DNA of 14,700 nt from SHLJ01 sp041618535 (GTDB lineage Bacteria; Bacteroidota; Bacteroidia; Flavobacteriales; Flavobacteriaceae): NCBI GenBank assembly GCA_041618535.1, contig JBFKFP010000061.1:1-14700 (forward strand), read 5' to 3'. Shown one piece after another: positions 1 to 6,623 of the stretch (position 1 is its first letter; every line of letters begins with the position of its first letter). The position numbers and the translations under genes are program-made. Under the pieces are notes generated by a model that was not told where the DNA came from, ran no database searches, and was given only the letters and a program-made list of their open reading frames with translations.

Positions 1-84
1 AAGCGCACTCTCGGAAGGTCCCTGAGGAGCCTTACACGACAAAATTATTCCCGCCGAAAAAATAAAAATCAAGACGGATCTCAT
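1..84 (-). CDS. Partial lipoprotein gene (N-terminus only), function unknown
   Basis: An open frame of 28 codons starts with ATG at 84 on the minus strand and runs off the left edge without a stop. The translation has a short basic start (MRS), a hydrophobic stretch (VLIFIFSAGIIL) and a lipobox ending LSC, with the lipidated cysteine at residue 17 followed by KAPQG. This is a textbook type II (lipoprotein) signal peptide, so the frame is probably real despite its length. It starts 11 bp after the stop of the S8 protease gene on the same strand, which suggests it is the third gene of that operon. The mature domain lies outside the window, so no function can be given; an envelope lipoprotein is all that can be inferred. 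Confidence 0.68.
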   Translation of the reverse strand, partial: MRSVLIFIFSAGIILSCKAPQGPSESAL

Positions 85-95
85 TAATCATAAGT

Positions 96-1709
96 TTAAT
101 TAGCCGCCATTTTTGTGGCGTAGATTAAGGCATTGTAAGCGTTAACGATCTTCCCCGATTTTGACAGATCGCTAAAAGGCCTGATATCACCAGAGTTACC
201 ACCAACCACTACTTTGGTATTCAATGGCAGACCCGATTCAATAAGGATTTGTTTTACCTGACTGGCGGTCAGTTTCGGAAAATAAGACCGGATAAGGGCT
301 GCAATTCCGGCAACCCCGGGAGCCGCAAATGACGTTCCGGGCTGAAACTTGTATTTATTTCCGGGGATGGCCGAATAAATTTCTGTTCCGGGGGCAAAGA
401 CATCGACATTCTGTTTGCCGTAATTGGAATAACTGGCCACTATTCCTGTACCATACTTAGGTTCCAGAGCACCTACACAGATAAAATTATCAGCTAACTC
501 CGGACTTTTGTTAAAGGAATCATTGGGAAAAACGTTCTTTTTATCTATATCAATTCCTTCATTTCCGGCAGCATTAACAATTAATACATCCTTTTTAGCA
601 GCATATGCGATTGCCTCTCTTACCTTTTCACTATGGGGAGAATAATATTTTCCAAAGCTCGTATTAATGATCTTCGCTCCATTGTCTACCGCATAACGTA
701 TGGACAGGGCAATATCCTTGTCGTATTCATCTCCATTGGGAACCGATCGAAGGGCCATGATTTCAACGTGATTGGCCACACCATCCATACCCACACCGTT
801 TTTTCTCTCGGCAGCAATTATGCCTGCCACGTGCGTACCATGGCTTTCATCATCTTGTTTAGGCTTTACATTGTTATCGCCATAAACAACAGAGGTGAAA
901 TCATCCGGATCATCTCCGTTTTTACGGCCCTTGAAGTCCTTGTTAAAATGGTAATTTAAACGCTCGTTAAAATACTCAACCCCGTCTTCTATTTCGGCGA
1001 TGGTTTCGGCAATAGTACCTATCCCGAAACCGAAGGTCTGCTTGATTATGCTTACATGTTGCATCAGGGCCTGGTCTTCACTTTGAATGGCATAAACCTC
1101 CTCCCTCGTATAGACGTCTTTCTTAAGATGACCCGCAACTGCTTTATCGCTTTGCTTTATTTGCTGCAGGATCTGTTCATATCGCGACCTGTTGTTGAAA
1201 GCTTCACTATATTCCTTTTCAAGCTCAGCCTTTGCCTCGTCAAACCTGGGGTGTGAAGTATCTCCACTGGCCAGTAAACGAACATATTCAAGCTGCTCAT
1301 TATAGGTATCACCTAAAAAATTCCATCCATGAATATCGTCCACAAACCCATTATTGTCATCATCTTGACCGTTGTTTGGCACCTCATCCTTATTTATCCA
1401 GATCACATCGTCGAGGTCTTCATGGTCGATATCGATTCCCGTATCGATAACTGCTACAATAACACTTTTTCCCTTCCGGTTTTTTAGTATCTCTTCATAT
1501 GCTTTATCGACACTCATGCCAGGAATAGTATCTGCAACCAGGTCAAGGTGACCCCATCTTTTCCGTTCATCTTCTGTGAGGTCGGAAACTTTCAGCGGAA
1601 TGGCATCGATATTCTCCACAGGGGTGGAAATTATTTCAGCGGTTCCGCCACATCCTGCCAGGGCCAGGGCAAGAAAACCCAATAACATGTTCAAATTAAG
1701 TCCTTTCAT
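96..1709 (-). CDS. Lipoprotein S8 (subtilisin-like) serine peptidase with a large insertion
   Basis: This is a 537-residue exported subtilase. Residues 1-20 form a lipoprotein signal (LALAGC, lipidated Cys20), so the enzyme should be anchored in the envelope. The S8 triad is complete: Asp89 in VIDTGID, His290 in SHGTHVAG and Ser460 in GTSFAAPG, with the oxyanion-hole Asn383 in AAGNEG. About 200 residues separate Asp89 from His290, against roughly 30-40 in classical subtilisins. The insertion holds an acidic Asn/Asp-rich segment (about 111-128) that resembles a calcium-binding loop, then a charged, mostly helical region (about 135-260). The region between the signal peptide and about residue 80 is short for a classical propeptide. 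The gene starts 14 bp after the stop of the MBL-fold hydrolase gene with only a weak Shine-Dalgarno, and a lipoprotein gene follows. The protease assignment is firm; the substrate is unknown. Confidence 0.93.
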   Translation of the reverse strand: MKGLNLNMLLGFLALALAGCGGTAEIISTPVENIDAIPLKVSDLTEDERKRWGHLDLVADTIPGMSVDKAYEEILKNRKGKSVIVAVIDTGIDIDHEDLDDVIWINKDEVPNNGQDDDNNGFVDDIHGWNFLGDTYNEQLEYVRLLASGDTSHPRFDEAKAELEKEYSEAFNNRSRYEQILQQIKQSDKAVAGHLKKDVYTREEVYAIQSEDQALMQHVSIIKQTFGFGIGTIAETIAEIEDGVEYFNERLNYHFNKDFKGRKNGDDPDDFTSVVYGDNNVKPKQDDESHGTHVAGIIAAERKNGVGMDGVANHVEIMALRSVPNGDEYDKDIALSIRYAVDNGAKIINTSFGKYYSPHSEKVREAIAYAAKKDVLIVNAAGNEGIDIDKKNVFPNDSFNKSPELADNFICVGALEPKYGTGIVASYSNYGKQNVDVFAPGTEIYSAIPGNKYKFQPGTSFAAPGVAGIAALIRSYFPKLTASQVKQILIESGLPLNTKVVVGGNSGDIRPFSDLSKSGKIVNAYNALIYATKMAAN

Positions 1710-1723
1710 TTCTCAAGTCATTT

Positions 1724-2584
1724 TTATTTAAATAGTTCATCACTGCTTAAAGAATCTTTATGTCTTACACCTTTCTCAGTTCGTTCCACGGTAATAATTT
1801 CGTTATGTGCATCGTGCTCCAGGAACAAAAAATAATTATTGTCAACAGCTATATTCAAAAACCGTTCCTTTTCATCAAGTGTTAGCAATGGCCTGGTATC
1901 ATATCCCATAACATATGCCAGAGGGACATGTCCGGCTGTGGGAAGAAGGTCGGCCATAAAACAGACTTTCATATCCTTGTAGGGGATAATGGGAATCATC
2001 TGTTTATCGGTATGCCCGTTCGCAAAAAAGATATCAAATCCGAGTTCAGATCCTGTAAGAAGGTCAGAATCCGGAATATCCACGAAGTTCAGTTGTCCTG
2101 ATTGTTCGATGGGCAGAATATTTTCTTTCAGGAAGGATGCGCGCTCCCTTTTGTTGGGCTTTGTTGCCCACTCCCAATGATCGGCATTGCTCCAGTAGCG
2201 GGCGTTTTTAAAAGCGGGTTCATAAGCGGTTTTGGCTGCATTCCACTGAATACTTCCGCCACAATGGTCGAAATGAAGGTGAGTCAGGAATACATCGGTT
2301 ATATCGTCCCTGTGAAATCCTGCTGCCCTTAACGACTTCTCAATTGAATGATCTCCCCACAGGTAGTAATAACCGAAGAACTTCTGACTTTGCTTGTCGC
2401 CCATACCGTTATCGATCAAAATAAGTCGATCGGAGGTTTCAACCAGAAGGCATCGCGCCGCCAGGTCTATCATATTGTTAGAATCGGCAGGATTGGTGCG
2501 TTGCCATAAAGATTTCGGAACAACGCCGAACATCGCGCCGCCATCAAGCTTAAAATTACCGGCCTGTATAGGGTAGAGCTGCAT
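1724..2584 (-). CDS. MBL-fold metallo-hydrolase, YtnP-lactonase-like
   Basis: This is a 286-residue metallo-beta-lactamase-fold hydrolase without a signal peptide, so probably cytoplasmic. The HxHxDH metal motif is intact (His102, His104, Asp106, His107 in THLHFDHCGG). Further ligand candidates follow in family order: His191 (NGHTDK), Asp212 (MADLLP) and His257 (LEHD). The N-terminal stretch DGGAMFGVVPK (about residues 14-24) resembles the one I recall from YtnP-type lactonases, which hydrolyse N-acyl-homoserine lactones; that resemblance is from memory and not aligned. Other MBL-fold hydrolases acting on lactones, esters or phosphodiesters remain possible. It is the first gene of a probable minus-strand operon with the S8 peptidase. 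A near-consensus -7 word, one base short of TAnnTTTG, lies at 2596-2602 on the minus strand, 11 bp upstream of the ATG. Confidence 0.9.
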   Translation of the reverse strand: MQLYPIQAGNFKLDGGAMFGVVPKSLWQRTNPADSNNMIDLAARCLLVETSDRLILIDNGMGDKQSQKFFGYYYLWGDHSIEKSLRAAGFHRDDITDVFLTHLHFDHCGGSIQWNAAKTAYEPAFKNARYWSNADHWEWATKPNKRERASFLKENILPIEQSGQLNFVDIPDSDLLTGSELGFDIFFANGHTDKQMIPIIPYKDMKVCFMADLLPTAGHVPLAYVMGYDTRPLLTLDEKERFLNIAVDNNYFLFLEHDAHNEIITVERTEKGVRHKDSLSSDELFK

Positions 2585-2766
2585 AATAAGGGGTGCAAAA
2601 TACTAAAAAGATGATCAAGGTTAATCCACTTTAGCATTATTTTGGGCCTTGGGAAAAGTGATTTAAAGTTTAACATAAATAGACCTGACAGGAAGAGATT
2701 TATTAAGATTTAACTAATTGTCTCACATTAAAGCATTCTTATTACCTTTAGAGCCGATTTATATCT
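2585..2766. promoter_or_regulatory. Divergent intergenic region between MBL-hydrolase and antiporter genes
   Basis: This 182-bp AT-rich gap separates two divergent genes and should hold both promoters. On the plus strand TACCTTTA (2743-2750) matches the Bacteroidota -7 word TAnnTTTG except for the last base, with a TTG 22 bp upstream at 2718-2720 and the antiporter ATG 16 bp downstream. On the minus strand TATTTTG (2602-2596) is one base short of the consensus. I see no convincing operator palindrome, RNA gene or small ORF with a plausible start here; the open frame reading across the MBL start is a shadow. Confidence 0.35.
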
Positions 2767-4626
2767 ATGGTTGAATTAGCTGGCATAATTATACTTGGTA
2801 TCCTAGCCCAGTGGGTGGCCTGGCGATTCAAGATACCCGCCATCTTACCGCTGATCCTGATCGGGCTTTTTGTAGGTCCTTTATGGGCCGAATACTTTTC
2901 CGATGACGGACAGAAATGGATAGAGCCCATTTGGAATGGCAGCCGCGGACTTTTTCCGGGAGAAGGCCTGTATTATTTTGTTTCTCTTGCCATCAGCATC
3001 ATCCTTTTCGAAGGCGGACTCACCCTGAAACGAAGCGAGATAAGAAATGTCGGGCCTGTTATCACGAAGCTGATAACCCTCGGGGCTGCAGTCACCTTCT
3101 TTGGCGCCGGGATTGTGGCGCGCTACCTCTTCGGATTGAGCTGGGATCTTTGCTTTCTTTTCTCCGGCCTTATTATCGTTACCGGGCCTACTGTAATCAC
3201 ACCCATTCTAAGAAACATCCCCCTTAAGAAAGATGTATCAGCGGTCCTTAAATGGGAAGGCATTCTCATTGACCCCATCGGTGCGTTAGTAGCGGTTCTG
3301 GTCTTTGAATTTATAAGTGTGGGGGGTGGCAGCGGATTCACCAAGACGGCCCTTATAGAATTCGGAAAGATCATATTATTCGGGACTACCTTCGGGTTCA
3401 CCTTCGCCCACGCCCTGGCATTTATGATCAACCGGAAGATGATCCCGCATTACCTGCTGAATGTGGTTTCCCTCTCTGTGGTACTCCTGGTTTTTGTTGA
3501 GTCGGAAATCTTTGCCCACGAATCCGGACTGTTGGCAGTCGTCGTTATGGGGATGGTCCTTGGGAATATGAAACTGGAAAACATTAAAGAGCTCCTTTAT
3601 TTTAAGGAATCACTTAGTGTATTGCTTATATCGATCCTGTTCATCCTGCTTGCAGCCAATATCAATATTGAGGATCTTATGCTTCTATATACATGGAAAA
3701 CCGCTGCTCTGTTCCTTATAGTTGTCGTGGTGATCAGGCCAATGGCGGTTTTTATAAGCACCAGGCGTTCAACCCTGACCATTAGCGAAAAGACCTTTAT
3801 CAGCTGGGTAGGCCCAAGAGGTATTGTAGCCGCAGGTATCGCCTCCCTGTTTGGAGGAAAGCTTATAAAGCAGGGCGTTGCCGGAGCTGAGTATATAACG
3901 CCTCTGGTGTTCATGATCGTGCTTGGAACGGTTTTACTGAATGCCACTACCGCCCGAATCTTTGCGAAATGGGTAGGTGTGTTCCTGACAAGATCAGAGG
4001 GAATCCTTATTGTTGGGGCATCAAAATTTTCCCGTCTTATCGGTCATTACCTAGAGAAGAATGGCCGGCACGTGGTGCTTATTGACAGTAACCAGGAAAA
4101 CATCAAACGTTCAGAGGAGCTGGGACTGGAAGCCATCAACACCAACATTTATTCCGATTCGATCTTTGATAATATCGAATTGAATGATGTGGGCTTTCTG
4201 ATGGCCATGACCGGGAATACGGACATCAACCGCTATGCCATCAATAAATTTGGCCCCCAGTTCGGGGAACATGGTTCATTCCGACTTGTTTCGTCAGATG
4301 AGCTGAAGAACGAAGAAATGGCACCAAAAGAAGGACTTTTCAGCCCAACGGATGATTTTATATCCATTTCCGAAGTTACCAAGAAATTTCCTTCGGTTTT
4401 GGAAATTGACATTAAGAACAAGGATCATTTCCTTGAACTGATGAGCGCCACCCGGGAAGACCCTGATATCATTCCGCTATTTCTGAAGGAAAATAGCAGA
4501 TATCTGCATATAATTCCTTCGGATTATGAAAGTCTGAATGACCTGGTGAAGGAAAAGAGCAAGCTGGTTTATATCGGTAAACCCATCGATGTAGAAATCA
4601 TCCGGAAATCCAAGGAATCCGAATAG
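2767..4626 (+). CDS. Cation/proton antiporter with C-terminal TrkA-N (RCK-type) domain
   Basis: This is a 619-residue inner-membrane monovalent cation/proton antiporter of the CPA superfamily. Residues 1 to about 405 form a Na+/H+-exchanger membrane domain with about 12 hydrophobic segments and conserved landmarks: FEGGL (81-85), TGPT (139-142), Glu164 and Asp169 in EGILIDP, and Arg351 in WVGPRG. Residues about 411-500 form a Rossmann-like TrkA-N domain (ILIVGAS at 413-419, and Asp440 ending the second strand, VVLID), which in relatives binds nucleotides and gates transport. The remaining 120 residues are soluble and may be a degenerate RCK-C region. The glycine-rich loop is relaxed (GASKFS). 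The residue before the catalytic Asp169 is Ile168, where CPA1 proteins usually have Asn and CPA2 proteins Asp. Whether Na+ or K+ is transported cannot be told. It appears monocistronic. Confidence 0.92.
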   Translation: MVELAGIIILGILAQWVAWRFKIPAILPLILIGLFVGPLWAEYFSDDGQKWIEPIWNGSRGLFPGEGLYYFVSLAISIILFEGGLTLKRSEIRNVGPVITKLITLGAAVTFFGAGIVARYLFGLSWDLCFLFSGLIIVTGPTVITPILRNIPLKKDVSAVLKWEGILIDPIGALVAVLVFEFISVGGGSGFTKTALIEFGKIILFGTTFGFTFAHALAFMINRKMIPHYLLNVVSLSVVLLVFVESEIFAHESGLLAVVVMGMVLGNMKLENIKELLYFKESLSVLLISILFILLAANINIEDLMLLYTWKTAALFLIVVVVIRPMAVFISTRRSTLTISEKTFISWVGPRGIVAAGIASLFGGKLIKQGVAGAEYITPLVFMIVLGTVLLNATTARIFAKWVGVFLTRSEGILIVGASKFSRLIGHYLEKNGRHVVLIDSNQENIKRSEELGLEAINTNIYSDSIFDNIELNDVGFLMAMTGNTDINRYAINKFGPQFGEHGSFRLVSSDELKNEEMAPKEGLFSPTDDFISISEVTKKFPSVLEIDIKNKDHFLELMSATREDPDIIPLFLKENSRYLHIIPSDYESLNDLVKEKSKLVYIGKPIDVEIIRKSKESE

Positions 4627-4641
4627 AGAAACGTTTAAGAA

Positions 4642-4663
4642 CCGGGCTCAGGGAGCTCCCCGG
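4642..4663. terminator. Hairpin between convergent antiporter and lepA genes, likely bidirectional terminator
   Basis: Between the antiporter stop (4626) and the lepA stop (4665) the sequence folds into a GC-rich hairpin. CCGGG at 4642-4646 pairs with CCCGG at 4659-4663, and an inner 3-bp stem (4647-4649 with 4653-4655) closes a small loop. There is no long U-tract on either side, only short T runs, so the element is not a canonical intrinsic terminator. Its position directly after both stop codons still makes termination the simplest role. Confidence 0.5.
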
Positions 4664-4664
4664 A

Positions 4665-6461
4665 TTAGTCGTTTAATTTCAACACAGCCATAAAAGCCTG
4701 CTGTGGGATTTCAACATTACCTACCTGGCGCATGCGCTTCTTTCCTTTCTTTTGCTTCTCCAGCAGTTTTCTTTTTCGGGTAATATCACCACCGTAACAT
4801 TTGGCGGTCACATCTTTTCTCAACGCCTTTATTGTTTCCCTGGCAATGATCTTGGCCCCGATAGCAGCCTGAATCGGGATATCGAATTGCTGCCTTGGGA
4901 TTAATTGCCGAAGCTTTTCGCACATCTTCTTTCCGAGGCTGTATGCATTTTCAGTATGGACAAGAGCCGAGAGGGCGTCAACTTGTTGGCTGTTGAGCAG
5001 GATATCAACCCTGACCAATTTGGACTGGCGCATTCCGATTGGATGATAATCAAAAGAGGCATATCCTCTTGATACGGTCTTTAACCGATCATAGAAGTCA
5101 AAAACTATTTCCGCCAGAGGCATGTCGAAACTCAGCTCTACGCGCTCAGTGGTCAGATAGGTCTGATTGGTGATTATACCGCGCTTGTCTATACAGAGAG
5201 ACATGACGTTACCAACGAAATCAGACTTGGTGATTATAGTTGCTTTGATGTATGGTTCCTCAACACGGTCAAGCCCAGATGGGTCAGGAAGATCGGTTGG
5301 ATTGTTTACAACTATCATTTCGTCAGGATTCTTCTTGGTATAGGCGTGATAGCTCACGTTTGGCACCGTCGTGATAACGGTCATATCAAATTCCCGCTCC
5401 AGTCTCTCCTGGATTATCTCCAGGTGCAGCATGCCGAGAAATCCGCAACGGAATCCAAAACCCAGTGCCACAGAGCTTTCCGGGGTAAAGACAAGAGATG
5501 CGTCATTAAGCCGCAACTTTTCCATAGATGCACGCAATTCTTCATAATCATCGTTATCAACAGGGTAAATACCCGCAAACACCATTGGTTTTACATCCTC
5601 AAATCCTTCAATGCCCTTCGCGTTCAGGTTTTTTGCATCTGCTATCGTATCCCCCACCTTAACTTCCTCTGCCTCTTTAATGCCTGTAATAAGGTATCCC
5701 ACATCCCCGGCGCTGATCTTTTCTTTGGGAGCTTGTTTCAGCTTTAACGTTCCTACTTCATCGGCATAATAGGTTTTGCCGGTAGCCACAAATTTAATAT
5801 GCTGACCTTTTTTAATGGAGCCGTTAATCACACGGAAATAAGTTTCAACCCCGCGGAAAGAGTTATAGACCGAATCAAAGATAAGCGCCTGAAGAGGCTC
5901 GTTAGGATCTCCTTTTGGTGCGGGAACCCTTTTGATAATGGCCTCTAAAATATCTTCAATTCCAATACCGGTTTTAGCACTTGCCGGGATAACCTCTTCA
6001 TGACTACAGCCCAGGAGATCGACAATATCATCGGTAACTTCCTCTGGATTGGCACTGGGAAGATCAACCTTGTTAAGCACCGGAATGATCTCAAGGTCAT
6101 TATCAAGGGCCAGGTACAGGTTTGAAATAGTCTGAGCCTGTATGCTCTGTGCGGCGTCCACTACAAGCAGCGCGCCTTCGCAGGCCGCTATAGACCTGGA
6201 AACCTCGTAAGAGAAATCGACATGGCCGGGGGTATCGATGAGGTTCAGAATGTATTGCTGTCCTTCGAATTCGTATTCCATCTGAATGGCATGGGACTTA
6301 ATGGTAATACCCCGCTCACGCTCCAGATCCATATTGTCAAGCAACTGGTCCTGGCGTTCCCGCTCGGTAACAGAGCCAGTAAAGTCAAGAAGCCTGTCGG
6401 CCAGGGTACTTTTACCATGGTCTATATGTGCAATGATGCAGAAATTTCGGATATATTGCAT
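4665..6461 (-). CDS. lepA: Translation elongation factor 4 (LepA), ribosome-associated GTPase
   Basis: LepA/EF4 is a near-universal bacterial GTPase that binds the ribosome and is linked to back-translocation and 30S maturation. With the start at 6461 the protein has 598 residues, close to the usual 595-600, and begins MQYIRNFC, collinear with the family N-terminus. GTPase motifs are intact: G1 AHIDHGKST (11-19), G2 RERGIT (48-53), G3 DTPGH (76-80), G4 NKVD (130-133) and G5 SAK (161-163). The LepA-specific C-terminus is present (GGDITRKRKLLEKQKKGKKR and VEIPQQAF). An in-frame ATG at 6470 (MADMQY) is an equally possible start. The longest open frame reaches back to 6548, but the -7 promoter word at 6491-6498 lies inside that extension, which argues against it. 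The family call is essentially certain; the exact start is not. Confidence 0.97.
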   Translation of the reverse strand: MQYIRNFCIIAHIDHGKSTLADRLLDFTGSVTERERQDQLLDNMDLERERGITIKSHAIQMEYEFEGQQYILNLIDTPGHVDFSYEVSRSIAACEGALLVVDAAQSIQAQTISNLYLALDNDLEIIPVLNKVDLPSANPEEVTDDIVDLLGCSHEEVIPASAKTGIGIEDILEAIIKRVPAPKGDPNEPLQALIFDSVYNSFRGVETYFRVINGSIKKGQHIKFVATGKTYYADEVGTLKLKQAPKEKISAGDVGYLITGIKEAEEVKVGDTIADAKNLNAKGIEGFEDVKPMVFAGIYPVDNDDYEELRASMEKLRLNDASLVFTPESSVALGFGFRCGFLGMLHLEIIQERLEREFDMTVITTVPNVSYHAYTKKNPDEMIVVNNPTDLPDPSGLDRVEEPYIKATIITKSDFVGNVMSLCIDKRGIITNQTYLTTERVELSFDMPLAEIVFDFYDRLKTVSRGYASFDYHPIGMRQSKLVRVDILLNSQQVDALSALVHTENAYSLGKKMCEKLRQLIPRQQFDIPIQAAIGAKIIARETIKALRKDVTAKCYGGDITRKRKLLEKQKKGKKRMRQVGNVEIPQQAFMAVLKLND

Positions 6462-6490
6462 GTCTGCCATTCTACAGAAATTATTGTCAG

Positions 6491-6498
6491 CAAAAGTA
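6491..6498 (-). promoter_or_regulatory. -7 promoter element of lepA (TACTTTTG)
   Basis: The minus strand reads TACTTTTG, a perfect match to the Bacteroidota sigma-70-type -7 word TAnnTTTG. It lies 20 bp upstream of the ATG at 6470 and 29 bp upstream of the ATG at 6461. A T-run occupies the expected -33 region but there is no clear TTTG. It supports a lepA start at 6461 or 6470. Confidence 0.5.
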
Positions 6499-6582
6499 CA
6501 ACAATTTATTGGCGAAAAATTCAGAAAAAAAACATAATAACGGCACAAACAACAGGGATTTCTAAGTTCGCGGAGTATCTAT

Positions 6583-6603
6583 AATTGCGGATAATCCGTA
6601 ATT
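6583..6603. repeat. 21-bp imperfect palindrome upstream of the outer-membrane barrel gene
   Basis: Ten-base arms are arranged around a single central A at 6593. The core is CGGAT-A-ATCCG (6588-6598), extended on the left by AATT and on the right by AATT. Nine of ten arm positions are complementary and the tenth (6587/6599) would be a G-U pair in RNA. It ends 20 bp before the barrel-gene ATG, a suitable place for an operator of a dimeric regulator, or for a hairpin at the 5' end of the mRNA. No regulator gene lies nearby. Confidence 0.45.
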
Positions 6604-6623
6604 TTTTGTGAGCCAAATGTTTT

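Noticed and set aside
633..1450. Plus-strand open frames opposite the S8 protease gene
   Set aside because: The S8 frame has a full catalytic triad and signal peptide; the opposing frames carry no domain, signal or promoter and are shadows.
2470..2676. 68-aa minus-strand frame crossing the MBL-hydrolase start
   Set aside because: It overlaps the 5' end of the MBL gene in another frame, lacks motifs, and the MBL N-terminus is collinear with its family.
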